DNA of 64,000 nucleotides from contig NZ_FMUX01000007.1 in NCBI RefSeq assembly GCF_900101345.1, positions 209,885 to 273,884 on the forward strand, given 5' to 3'. Below are positions 1 to 7,700 of this stretch, piece by piece. Source of the DNA: Desulfoluna spongiiphila (GTDB lineage Bacteria > Desulfobacterota > Desulfobacteria > Desulfobacterales > Desulfolunaceae). The notes under the pieces were generated by a model that had not been told where the DNA came from, searched no databases, and worked only from the letters and a program-made list of their open reading frames with translations. How positions within the stretch are numbered: position 1 is the first letter of the stretch; every line of letters starts with the position of its first letter. A program made the position numbers and the translations under genes.

Positions 1-25
1 CTCCGTTCCCCTGTGCCCGGCAACC

Positions 26-41
26 CGGCACGCTTTGTGCT
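26..41 (+). promoter_or_regulatory. Candidate sigma-54 (-24/-12) promoter for the rdh operon
   Basis: The sequence CGGCACG-CTTT-GTGCT matches the sigma-54 consensus TGGCACG-N4-TTGC except at the first T and one T of the -12 box. The GG (27-28) and GC (39-40) are at the required spacing. It would start transcription near position 52, about 128 nt before rdhA. No activator gene is visible in the window beside it; it may lie to the left. Confidence 0.5.
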
Positions 42-179
42 CAGTTATGGGCACAACGCAGCGACCCAGGCAACCATGGGCCGCGCACACAAGCCAGAGA
101 TAAAATCGCCCGGACAACTGCGACGCCGTCACACGCCGACACCACTGTCAGGGCCCGATCAACTGCCTTAGGAGGATCA

Positions 180-1469
180 ATGGATTCAGGAGAAGGATCA
201 AAGAAAGAGGTCGATCTGAAACGAAGAAATTTTGTCAAGCTCGGCGCCGCGTCCGCCGTGGCCGGGGGGGCCCTCATGGCCGGCCTGCCGGCCCAGGCCG
301 CGGACAAAGCGACAAAAGGAGCAACAAACATAAAAGAGCTGCCGGACCTGCCCGTCACCATTGACGAAACGGTCTACAAACGGTTTCACCAGAAAAACAC
401 CGCCTTCTGCCAGGCCATCTCAGGGGATTTTCCCCAAGGACGCCAGGCCCTGGGCCTGTTGGGCAGCACCTCGCCCGAGCTGGGGCAGCGCGTCCTGGAC
501 AAGGCCATCTCCGATGCGGGGTGGTACATCGACTCCCTCATCGCAGACGGCGCCTCCACGGCGAGCCCGGACACCGTGGCCTACGCCCGGGACAATGAGG
601 TATCCCCGGACCGCTACGATTTTGCATCCCCCGACGAGGCCTCCCTCTACATCAAGAAAGCGGCCCGTTTCCTGGGCGCCGACCTGGTGGGGATCACCCC
701 CTACGACGAGCGCTGGACCTACGCCTCTTTTTACAACCCCCAGAAGCAGAAAAACCTGCCGCCGGACCTGCCCTTTACCCCCAAATCGGTCATCGTCATG
801 GCCTTTGAGATGGACTACGGGGCCATGACCACGGCCCCGTCCGGGGTCTCCGGCGGCGCCGTGGGCAAGGGATACTCCCAGATGGCCATCACCGGCGCAT
901 CCCTGCGCAGGTTCATCACGAACATCGGCTACAAAGCCTTTGCCGCCGGAAACGACGTGGCCTTGAGCGTCCCCTACGGCATGGCCGCAGGGCTGGGGGA
1001 AGCGGCCCGAAACGGCATCCTCGTCACCTACGAGTACGGCCCCCGCGTGCGCATCGGCAAGGTGTTCACCGAGCTGGACCTGGCCCATGACAAGCCGGTG
1101 AGCTTCGGGGTCCGCCACTTCTGCGAGACTTGCATGCGCTGTGCCGACGCCTGCCCGGGAAACGCCATCTCCACGGAGAAGGAGCCCTCCTTTGCCGTTC
1201 ACAATGAGTGCAACAACCCGGGGGTGGCCAAGTGGGCCATCGACGCGAAAAAATGCCTTCTGGCCTGGGGAAAAACCAAAAGCGACTGCGCCACCTGCAT
1301 CACCAGCTGCCCCTACAACAAGCCGGACTTCTGGCACCATCGCCTGGTGGACAAAATCAACCACCTCATGCCCGGCCCGGCCCACTCCATGATGCGGGAG
1401 ATGGACAAGCTCTTCGGCTACGGCAACTCCTTTGACAAAAAAGCCGTCAGCAATTTCTGGAAATCATAA
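180..1469 (+). CDS. rdhA: Reductive dehalogenase catalytic subunit RdhA
   Basis: Corrinoid- and iron-sulfur-dependent terminal reductase of organohalide respiration; it removes halogen from an organic substrate on the outer face of the membrane. The 429-aa protein begins with a twin-arginine signal (RRNFVKLG, Arg15-Arg16, then a hydrophobic stretch ending near the AQA at 38-40). It ends with two ferredoxin-type 4Fe-4S motifs: C315-x2-C318-x2-C321-x3-C325P and C359-x10-C370-x2-C373-x3-C377P. The length suits the family's shorter members. AGGAGG (170-175) precedes the ATG. The RdhB anchor follows after 21 nt and an RdhC homologue after the repeat. The halogenated substrate cannot be read from sequence. 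Confidence 0.95.
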   Translation: MDSGEGSKKEVDLKRRNFVKLGAASAVAGGALMAGLPAQAADKATKGATNIKELPDLPVTIDETVYKRFHQKNTAFCQAISGDFPQGRQALGLLGSTSPELGQRVLDKAISDAGWYIDSLIADGASTASPDTVAYARDNEVSPDRYDFASPDEASLYIKKAARFLGADLVGITPYDERWTYASFYNPQKQKNLPPDLPFTPKSVIVMAFEMDYGAMTTAPSGVSGGAVGKGYSQMAITGASLRRFITNIGYKAFAAGNDVALSVPYGMAAGLGEAARNGILVTYEYGPRVRIGKVFTELDLAHDKPVSFGVRHFCETCMRCADACPGNAISTEKEPSFAVHNECNNPGVAKWAIDAKKCLLAWGKTKSDCATCITSCPYNKPDFWHHRLVDKINHLMPGPAHSMMREMDKLFGYGNSFDKKAVSNFWKS

Positions 1470-1490
1470 TCACCACAAGGAGACACACAG

Positions 1491-1787
1491 ATGGGTGTAT
1501 TCAGCGGTATTGAAACCCTCTTTTTTATCCTCGGGGCCTTAACCACCCTGGGCATCCAGGGCATCGTTTACCTTAAGAAGGTTCGCGGCGCAGGAAACCA
1601 GAGCCTCGTCCTGTCCGGAATTTCGCTCTTTCTCTTCCTCTTTGCCCTGGCCTGGTCGGTGAGCTCTGTTCTGGAAAATGAGCACCAGGCCGCCAACATG
1701 GGCCTCCTCTTCTTCGGCCTGCCCGCCGTCCTCCTTGCGGGAATGGCCTGGAAGAAGCTGCCGCCCGCCGGTAAAAAGACGACATAA
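1491..1787 (+). CDS. rdhB: Reductive dehalogenase membrane anchor RdhB
   Basis: Small integral membrane protein of 98 aa with three hydrophobic segments (about residues 5-27, 38-60 and 68-86) and a basic C-terminus. Size, topology and position directly after rdhA are those of RdhB, which tethers the exported RdhA to the cytoplasmic membrane. The glutamate in the second loop (VLENEHQ, near residue 63) resembles the conserved EXE motif proposed for RdhB partners. A ribosome site (AAGGAG, 1478-1483) lies 7 nt before the ATG. Identification rests mainly on context, because RdhB sequences diverge strongly. Confidence 0.85.
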   Translation: MGVFSGIETLFFILGALTTLGIQGIVYLKKVRGAGNQSLVLSGISLFLFLFALAWSVSSVLENEHQAANMGLLFFGLPAVLLAGMAWKKLPPAGKKTT

Positions 1788-1800
1788 AAAACAAAAAGAT

Positions 1801-1970
1801 GCCCCCGGCGGCAAGGTGTGCCACCTTGAAAGCAGGTTGCCAATGCGCTTTCCCCTTCGTTTCTCAGGGAAAATCACATTCGCCTTTGATTTTGATTGGC
1901 CTGAATCTGTTTTTAAAACCTGTTTATCAAACGTTGCAAAAGTTTGGCCCCCGGCAGGGTCGCCGAAGGC
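1801..1970 (+). repeat. 170-bp MITE-like dispersed element, full copy
   Basis: Bounded by imperfect terminal inverted repeats GCCCCCGGCGGC and GTCGCCGAAGGC. Next to the left end is the small hairpin AAGGTG-TGC-CACCTT, and near the right end the sequence AAACCTGTTTATCAAAC. Near-identical units sit at 42905-43074 and 43090-43263, with half units at 17494, 28653, 39441 and 46382. It lies inside the rdh operon between rdhB and rdhC. No coding capacity is credible. Confidence 0.75.
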
Positions 1971-2001
1971 ATCTTTAACCTGGCTGCCTTGAAAGCATAT
2001 T

Positions 2002-2046
2002 GCCCTTGCGCTTTGGCCCCGGTTCTTCGGGCCAAAGTGCAAGGGC
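2002..2046 (+). other. Strong 18-bp-stem hairpin between rdhB and rdhC
   Basis: GCCCTTGCGCTTTGGCCC (2002-2019) pairs with 2029-2046 over 18 bp, with one G-U pair and a 9-nt loop. No U tract follows, so it is not a classical terminator. In an rdhABC transcript it could stabilise the upstream rdhAB part or reduce read-through into rdhC. A second small hairpin (CGGG-TTTCG-CCCG) follows at about 2055-2067. Confidence 0.55.
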
Positions 2047-2085
2047 CTTCGACTCGGGTTTCGCCCGACATAAAGACAAACACGT

Positions 2086-3261
2086 ATGAACCTAAAAAAA
2101 ACACTCACGATCCTTGGCGTCCTTGCATTGGCAGGGGCCCTGGCCTACGGCCGGGTGAGCCGGGAAAACAAGACGATCCAGTACCTGAGCGATCATTTCG
2201 CCCCTGCTGCCGTGGAAAAAACAGGTTCCTCCCCTGAGGCGTACCGGGTGGTGGATGGCGGCGAGACGCAATACCTCATCTACCCGGGTAGGACCACGGG
2301 CTGGGGCGGGCCCATGACCGTGGCCCCGGTGTTGACGCCTAAGCTTGTCCTGAAAGAGGTCCTGGTCCCGGAACACCGGGAGACGCCCCTGTTTTTCGAG
2401 TACCTCCTTGCCAACGGGTTCTTTGAACAGTTTGCAGGAAAGACGCCCCGTGATGCCCTCTGCGTCGGGAAAACCATCGACGCGGTGAGCGGTGCCACGA
2501 TCTCGTCCAAGGCCATCACCCGTGCCGTGGACTCCGGTATGGCCCTTGCCGCCGAAGATGTCCTGGGCGTCAAGCGCCCCGCCCCGGATATCCGCTGGCG
2601 CGCAGGCAAAGAGGAGCTCCTCCTGCTGGCCCTGTTTGCCGCCGCCCTGGCCTGTACGCGGTTCAAACTCACCAGGGCAAAGATGCCCTTGCTGATCCTG
2701 GGTTTCCTCTTTCTGGGGCTGATGATGAACCGACCGGTCTCCGTCTCCAACATCGCGGCGCTCTTTATGGGCCACGCCCCCTTCATCGGGGACGACCTCT
2801 TCTGGTGGCTGCTGGTGCCGGGGAGCCTTGCCCTTGTCGCCCTTTCGGGAAAAAACATCTACTGCACCCGGCTCTGCCCCTTCGGCGCCCTGCAGGAGCT
2901 TATCGCCCGCACAGGAGGGCTCCGGGTATCGGTGCCCAAAAAAATCCAGGCAGTCCTCCGGGCCGGGGCCCTGGGCCTCACCTGGCTGGCCCTGATGGTG
3001 GCCTTTGCCACGGGCAATGCCGCCCACGCGGCCATCGAGCCCTTTGCCACCCTCTTCGGCCTCAAGGGAACCACCGTGCAGTGGTACCTGGTCTCCCTGG
3101 CCCTGGGGGGGTCGTTTTTCATTCCCCGGTTCTGGTGCAGGTTCTTCTGCCCGGCAGGGGTCTGTTTCCGGAAAGCGGCAGGGCTCCGAAGGAGTGTCAC
3201 CAAAGGCATCACCATCCAACCCCACATGGGAAAGGCACGCCATGAAACGCCCACAGATTAA
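2086..3261 (+). CDS. rdhC: RdhC/NosR-like FMN-binding polyferredoxin membrane protein
   Basis: Predicted membrane flavoprotein linking membrane electron transfer to the dehalogenase or its maturation. The 391-aa protein has an N-terminal membrane anchor (about 5-21) and an extracytoplasmic FMN-binding domain with the flavinylation motif SGAT (Ser135-Thr138). Several membrane helices follow (roughly 180-370), carrying C260TRLC264P and C351RFFC355P, the paired CxxxCP motifs of NosR/RdhC proteins. No C-terminal 2x[4Fe-4S] ferredoxin domain is present, so it is shorter than NosR. The ATG has no obvious Shine-Dalgarno, and the 298-nt gap from rdhB is filled by a repeat and a hairpin. Its 3' end overlaps the next small ORF by 20 nt. 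Confidence 0.85.
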   Translation: MNLKKTLTILGVLALAGALAYGRVSRENKTIQYLSDHFAPAAVEKTGSSPEAYRVVDGGETQYLIYPGRTTGWGGPMTVAPVLTPKLVLKEVLVPEHRETPLFFEYLLANGFFEQFAGKTPRDALCVGKTIDAVSGATISSKAITRAVDSGMALAAEDVLGVKRPAPDIRWRAGKEELLLLALFAAALACTRFKLTRAKMPLLILGFLFLGLMMNRPVSVSNIAALFMGHAPFIGDDLFWWLLVPGSLALVALSGKNIYCTRLCPFGALQELIARTGGLRVSVPKKIQAVLRAGALGLTWLALMVAFATGNAAHAAIEPFATLFGLKGTTVQWYLVSLALGGSFFIPRFWCRFFCPAGVCFRKAAGLRRSVTKGITIQPHMGKARHETPTD

Positions 3262-3334
3262 AGAGATCGCCATCCTCACCGGCGCCCTTCTCATCCACGG
3301 GATCCTCCTTGTGAGCCTGCTCACGAACGTGTAA
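3242..3334 (+). CDS. 30-aa single-span membrane peptide overlapping rdhC
   Basis: Thirty codons starting inside the 3' end of rdhC in another frame. The peptide has a short basic start (MKRPQIKE) and then about 20 hydrophobic residues (IAILTGALLIHGILLVSLL), which is one transmembrane helix. GGGAAAGG at 3229-3236 is a plausible ribosome site 5 nt before the ATG, and the 20-nt overlap suggests translational coupling. It could be a small subunit of the RdhC complex. It is too short for family assignment, so function is unknown. Confidence 0.5.
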   Translation: MKRPQIKEIAILTGALLIHGILLVSLLTNV

Positions 3335-4313
3335 AAAACCGAAAAAAGCAAGACATGTCCGGTTGCCTCAAACACAACCGCCTCTCGTTCCGGCCCGGTG
3401 GAATAGAAGAGAGGTGGTGGCAACCGGAGGCCCGCCTTTTCTCCATTCTTTTGTCCCCTCTGTGCCACGGGCCCCCAACTTTCCTGTCCAGCCCCCTTAT
3501 CTTCCAGACAATCAGCTATTCCCTTACTACATTTCTCTATAAAATCAGCACAAAGCCTTCCCCTGGGGGAAGGCTTAAGCAACAGACAGGCCCATACCGT
3601 GCGTAATGGCCCGATTACACGAACCATACAAGCATCGTCATTGAAAACTGGTTGAAAATACACACGCTGAGAAGTGTATGTGAACAGTCGGGACATTCCA
3701 GATCAATTCAGTACATATCCGGACTAAAGGCACCGTGGTTGCCGCAGCGCCCCGGAGGACGGGGGGGTGCACATCCCGCCCCCTCTGCAGTCTCTCGCAA
3801 GCCGTTCTTTTTTCGGCCTTTTCCCTGTTCTGCCGCTTGATTTTTCAGCCGATCTATGCAACGATCTTCGCGACCCACAACACGCCTTATTTACAACGAT
3901 AAATACCCACAACTCACCTAAAGGAAACACCGTAGTTTCCGCCCACGGAGCATGAAGGCCCTGTTTTTCGTCATATCGCCGTCATTGGCCGCCGGTATGC
4001 AGCCTGTACGCGTCACATCGTCCGAGACCCAACCCTTTTCGCAGCCCTTTTCGCAGACATGCTGAGATCCGAAGACGGCCCATGACCATGCATGGGCTTG
4101 GCCGGAAAAACTGAAATGAACCACGCCGGAGCCAGCTTTCGTTTTGCACCACCCGGGCAACCGCAGGTGGTATGCATCATCCCCAAAGCGGCCAATGCGT
4201 GCACCTGTCCGGTTGCCATTTTCCGAGCCTCCCGCCCTTTCCAACCGGCCCGATCCCGGGTTCCTGCCTGAAAAACCGCGGGACGGGCCACATCGAGATA
4301 AGGAGATCAAGCC
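3335..4313. other. Gene-free 979-bp interval with one perfect hairpin
   Basis: No convincing gene on either strand; the open frames here lack ribosome sites and have biased composition. An 11-bp perfect stem (AAGCCTTCCCC, 3553-3563, with 3566-3576) lies about 220 nt after the rdh operon. It has no U tract but may mark the operon end. The right part presumably carries the promoter for the amide-hydrolase genes; I could not pick a clear -35/-10 pair. Confidence 0.4.
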
Positions 4314-5051
4314 ATGCCCTCATCACCCCTGTCACGAAATCTTGCGAAATATGCCGGAAGGCTCAAGTTCTGTGGCGTCGTCAACCCCGACAGCAAGTTT
4401 CACCTGCTCAAGGAAGCCGCCCCGGAAGACCATGTGATCGCCCCCAACTATGTCTTTGTGGAGGGGATCGGTAACGTCCCCCAGTATGCGCCCACGGTCT
4501 TCGGCCAATCCGCCGCCTACGACCCGCCCCATGACTGCGAAGGCTACTTCATGTCCGCGAAATACCAGCCCAACAACAACTGCTATGCCTACGGCTGCGT
4601 CATCGCCAGCAACTCCTTTCCCCAGCCGGGGCGTCTCAACGGCTACAGCCTACCAAGCAATTTTACGGGCTCGGATGTGGCACACGGGGCCGAGTTGGAC
4701 GGTTTGTCCATGGTGGGAAAAACTCTGGATGCGGTCTACTCCCATGCGAAAAAGGGCGCCCCGGGTCACTACGTGGCCCTGCTCATCTCCGATGCCGACC
4801 CCGACATCGGATGGACCGGCGACTACCACTGGGTCCGTTGCGACGACCTGACCACCTCCATGTGGTCCCAGAAAGACGGCTCCGATCAGGTCACGGACTT
4901 TGATTTCGCAGGCAACCCCATCACCGACCCTGCCACGGCCAACTGGACCGTAAACCAGGGCCCCACCAAGACAGACGTTCAAGAAATGGTGGTGAGCTAC
5001 GATTTCTACACCTACATGTTCGTGCCCCGCGAAGGCGTGAATATCATCTGA
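4314..5051 (+). CDS. Putative papain-like Cys/His hydrolase of unknown family
   Basis: A 245-aa protein without signal peptide or membrane segment. The strongest features are NNNCYAYG (Cys90), GHYVAL (His152) and YHWVRCDD (His172), followed by an acidic and glycine stretch ending in ITDP. A Cys in NNCY, a later GHYVA strand and HW...D is the layout of papain/NlpC-like cysteine hydrolases, so Cys90 and His172 are proposed catalytic residues. I recognise the pattern from uncharacterised proteins but have no named family. AAGGAG (4300-4305) sits 8 nt before the ATG. It leads a set of four amide-hydrolase-like genes, 59 nt before the asparaginase-lectin gene. Confidence 0.6.
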   Translation: MPSSPLSRNLAKYAGRLKFCGVVNPDSKFHLLKEAAPEDHVIAPNYVFVEGIGNVPQYAPTVFGQSAAYDPPHDCEGYFMSAKYQPNNNCYAYGCVIASNSFPQPGRLNGYSLPSNFTGSDVAHGAELDGLSMVGKTLDAVYSHAKKGAPGHYVALLISDADPDIGWTGDYHWVRCDDLTTSMWSQKDGSDQVTDFDFAGNPITDPATANWTVNQGPTKTDVQEMVVSYDFYTYMFVPREGVNII

Positions 5052-5110
5052 CCCGCAGGATTTGTTTTAACCACAAAAACGACGTTCCCAACCCAAGGAG
5101 AACCCCTTCC

Positions 5111-6670
5111 ATGAAACTTTACATCCTGTATACAGGCGGAACCATCGGCTCTGTGGGCACCCCCCTGTCCCCCATGTCCGGCGCCGATTTCAAAACGGCC
5201 TTCACCGCCAATGTGACGCCCATGATCACAGGCCAGACCTCCATCACAGAGGTGGACATCGCCTACTTCGACCAGACCCTGGACAGCACCAACATGCAGC
5301 CCTCGGGCTGGGTGATGATCGCCCAGGCCATCTTCGACAACTACAAGGACTACGACGCCTTTCTGGTGCTCCACGGCACCGACACCATGGCCTGGACCTC
5401 TTCGGCCCTCTCCTTCCTGCTTCCCGGGACCACAAAACCCATCACCGTGACGGGCTCCCAGCTTCCCCTGTTCATCCAGGAAGGAGACGACCCGGCGGCG
5501 TACCCCTTTCTCTTCAACACCGATGCCCTGCGCAACGTGCTGGGCAGCGTGCAGTTCCTCACCATGGGGGTCAACGAGGTGTGTCTCTACTTTGCCGACT
5601 ACCTCTATCGCGGCAACCGGGTCGTCAAGACCAACGCCAGTGAATTTGTGGCCTTTTCCTCGCCCAACTACCCGGCCCTGGGAGAGTTCGGTATCCTGCC
5701 CACCCTCTACAACCAGTTCCTCCTGCCGCTGCCGGGATCCAACTCCCTGGAGGCCAACTACGAGCAGGTGGGTGCGGACCTTGCCACCATCACCGCCAAC
5801 ATCACCAGCAAATCGGTCATCCAGTTCCTCATTTTTCCGGCCTACTACAACGAAGACACCGGTGGGGACCCGTCCCTCCTGACCTCCATGCTCACCCAGC
5901 TGAGCCAGGTCTCCCCGCCCCTTGCCGGGATCATCTTCGAATCCTACGGAGAGGGCAACATCCCCAGCTACCAGACCATGCAGACCCTCTTGGGGGACAT
6001 GCACTCGGACGGCATCATCCTGGTGGACTGCACCCAGGTGCTGGCCGGAGACGTCAACTACAACGCCTATGCCACCGGGGCCTGGCTCAAGGAGGCCGGT
6101 GTGATCAGCGGCCACGACATGACCCCCATCGCCGGCCTTGCAAAGCTCGTCGTCCTCCTTGCCAGGGATCCTTCCATGGCCATGGCCGATGTGGAGAACC
6201 TCATGGGCCAGAGCCTTGCAGGCGAGCTCACCCCCTACTACGCCATCTCAGGCTACCAGAACGCATACCTGGCACCGGGGGAGAACCTCTTCTCCATCAA
6301 CGGCAACTACCAGTTCCAGAACACCACCGACGGCACCCTGGCGCTGTACGACGTCACGGATGCCTCCAACCCCACCCTGATCTGGTCCCAGGATATGGGC
6401 GCACAGGGCAGGCTGGTGATGCAGTCCGACAACAACCTGGTCTTCTACGACATGAGCCACACCCCGCTGTGGGCCACGAACACAGCCGCCATCGGCCACA
6501 ACGCCTACCTCCAGCTCGGAAACGACGGCTCCCTGGCCCTGTACAACATGGACACGGATGAGGTGTTCTACACCATCTATGCCCCGAGCACCGAAGCCGC
6601 CCCCATGGCCGATGCGGTGCCCACCGCACCTGAAATCCTGCTGCTGTCCACCCTGGCCCGCAGGCGATGA
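5111..6670 (+). CDS. L-asparaginase fused to a C-terminal B-lectin domain
   Basis: Residues 1-350 are an asparaginase/glutaminase-type amidohydrolase: YTGGTIG at 7-13 gives nucleophile Thr11, and HGTDTM at 88-93 gives the second Thr90-Asp91 pair. This enzyme hydrolyses the side-chain amide of Asn to Asp and ammonia. Residues about 385-490 form a bulb-type (monocot mannose-binding) lectin domain with the diagnostic Q438xD440xN442xV444xY446 and a degenerate second repeat. No signal peptide is seen, so an asparaginase with a sugar-binding tail would be cytoplasmic, or released by an unseen route. AAGGAG lies at 5095-5100. The gene follows the papain-like gene and ends at two successive terminators. 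The fusion is unusual. Confidence 0.85.
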   Translation: MKLYILYTGGTIGSVGTPLSPMSGADFKTAFTANVTPMITGQTSITEVDIAYFDQTLDSTNMQPSGWVMIAQAIFDNYKDYDAFLVLHGTDTMAWTSSALSFLLPGTTKPITVTGSQLPLFIQEGDDPAAYPFLFNTDALRNVLGSVQFLTMGVNEVCLYFADYLYRGNRVVKTNASEFVAFSSPNYPALGEFGILPTLYNQFLLPLPGSNSLEANYEQVGADLATITANITSKSVIQFLIFPAYYNEDTGGDPSLLTSMLTQLSQVSPPLAGIIFESYGEGNIPSYQTMQTLLGDMHSDGIILVDCTQVLAGDVNYNAYATGAWLKEAGVISGHDMTPIAGLAKLVVLLARDPSMAMADVENLMGQSLAGELTPYYAISGYQNAYLAPGENLFSINGNYQFQNTTDGTLALYDVTDASNPTLIWSQDMGAQGRLVMQSDNNLVFYDMSHTPLWATNTAAIGHNAYLQLGNDGSLALYNMDTDEVFYTIYAPSTEAAPMADAVPTAPEILLLSTLARRR

Positions 6671-6678
6671 CAATCAAG

Positions 6679-6709
6679 CCCCCGGTGACGGCTTTTTACC
6701 GGGGGTTTT
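6679..6709 (+). terminator. Rho-independent terminator after the asparaginase-lectin gene
   Basis: CCCCCGGT (6679-6686) pairs with ACCGGGGG (6698-6705), followed by TTTT. It lies 9 nt after the stop codon. Confidence 0.8.
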
Positions 6710-6730
6710 GACCGTTGTACCCGGCATTTT

Positions 6731-6780
6731 CCCCGGGTCCGGGCATGTTGCTCCCGGATCCCGGGGCCCCGTTTTTTTTT
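6731..6780 (+). terminator. Second terminator-like hairpin with T9 tract
   Basis: CCCCGGGTCCGGG (6731-6743) pairs with CCCGGATCCCGGGG (6753-6766), leaving one unpaired base. A run of nine T follows at 6772-6780. With the preceding terminator it separates the first two genes of the cluster from the second two, so the latter probably have their own promoter, or an attenuated supply. Confidence 0.6.
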
Positions 6781-6811
6781 CCGCCCACGCCAACCATGAA
6801 AGGAGACCCCC

Positions 6812-7687
6812 ATGTGCACCATTGGAACCGTGTTTGACGCATCCGTTGTCCGATCCTTCAAGCAGTGCGACCTCACCGACCCCACCACCTTTTATCCCCC
6901 GGAAGAACGGCAGGGAAAAGCCGGAACCTACCTGGCCCTCACCCGCCTGGGCAGGCCGGGTCTGTGGGCCGGGGGCAATACGAGCGGCGTTACCTTCACC
7001 GCCGCGGACAACTACACGCGTGAACTCACGGCACGACAGAGCAACTCCCCCTTCCGCCTGGTCCGCACCAACACCTACCAGGGGTCGAACAGCTCCGTGG
7101 ACTCGTTGTTCCTGGCCTACGAAAAGGCCGTGGCCGATTACGACAACGCCCAGGACGCCGCCAACTCCCTGGCGGATTTTTACTTAAACGGCGACGCCGA
7201 ACACCCGGGGCCCTTTGAGTCAGCAGACATCGCCATGTTCTCCGACACAAGCCAGGCTGTTTACATGGAGTACTCCCCCGTCGGCAACTTTAAATTCAAC
7301 GGCCTGGGCGATGTGGTCGGCCAGACCGGGAACCCCGAGGTCCTGACCCTCTCCCCCAAGGCCGATTATTTTGCCAACACCAACAACTGCCGCCTCTTCA
7401 ACACGTCCGTCACCTACCCCATGAACCTGAGCACCTTCCTGCGCCTGGAACGGGCCGAGCGGTTGTTGCTGATCCAACCCAACCACGACGGCATCCACAA
7501 GCTCCTGCGGGATCAGTACTTCGGCGAAACCGAGCTATCGATCTGCCGGGTCGCAGTCAAGCCCGGTGAGTTCTACACCCAGGCCTCGGTGATCTTCAGC
7601 ACCCAGGAAAACGGCCTGATGTGCGAATACGTGATCAACGGCAACCCCCGCACCAAACCGTGGCAAACCATGACCATCACCAAATAA
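6812..7687 (+). CDS. Putative Ntn-hydrolase (choloylglycine/acyltransferase-like), nucleophile Cys2
   Basis: The 291-aa protein starts MCTIG. Removal of the initiator Met would expose Cys2, the nucleophile of choloylglycine-hydrolase, penicillin-acylase and C45/C69-type N-terminal-nucleophile hydrolases, which cleave non-peptide or terminal amide bonds. The following segment (LALTRLGRPGLWAGGNTSGVTF, about 40-61) resembles the family strands that follow the nucleophile and include a glycine/asparagine turn. No signal peptide. The specific substrate family is not recognised. AAGGAG is 7 nt before the ATG. It is paired with the next gene at a 13-nt gap, so they are surely co-transcribed. Confidence 0.55.
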   Translation: MCTIGTVFDASVVRSFKQCDLTDPTTFYPPEERQGKAGTYLALTRLGRPGLWAGGNTSGVTFTAADNYTRELTARQSNSPFRLVRTNTYQGSNSSVDSLFLAYEKAVADYDNAQDAANSLADFYLNGDAEHPGPFESADIAMFSDTSQAVYMEYSPVGNFKFNGLGDVVGQTGNPEVLTLSPKADYFANTNNCRLFNTSVTYPMNLSTFLRLERAERLLLIQPNHDGIHKLLRDQYFGETELSICRVAVKPGEFYTQASVIFSTQENGLMCEYVINGNPRTKPWQTMTITK

Positions 7688-7700
7688 GGAGACCAGAGCC

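Noticed and set aside
2002..2046. Hairpin as a terminator of rdhAB
   Set aside because: No U tract follows the stem, so it is listed only as a structure.
3553..3576. Hairpin as the rdh operon terminator
   Set aside because: Perfect stem but no U tract and about 220 nt from the last stop codon.
3918..4310. 130-aa minus-strand ORF upstream of the papain-like gene
   Set aside because: Basic, low-complexity content and no ribosome site; it lies in a promoter region.
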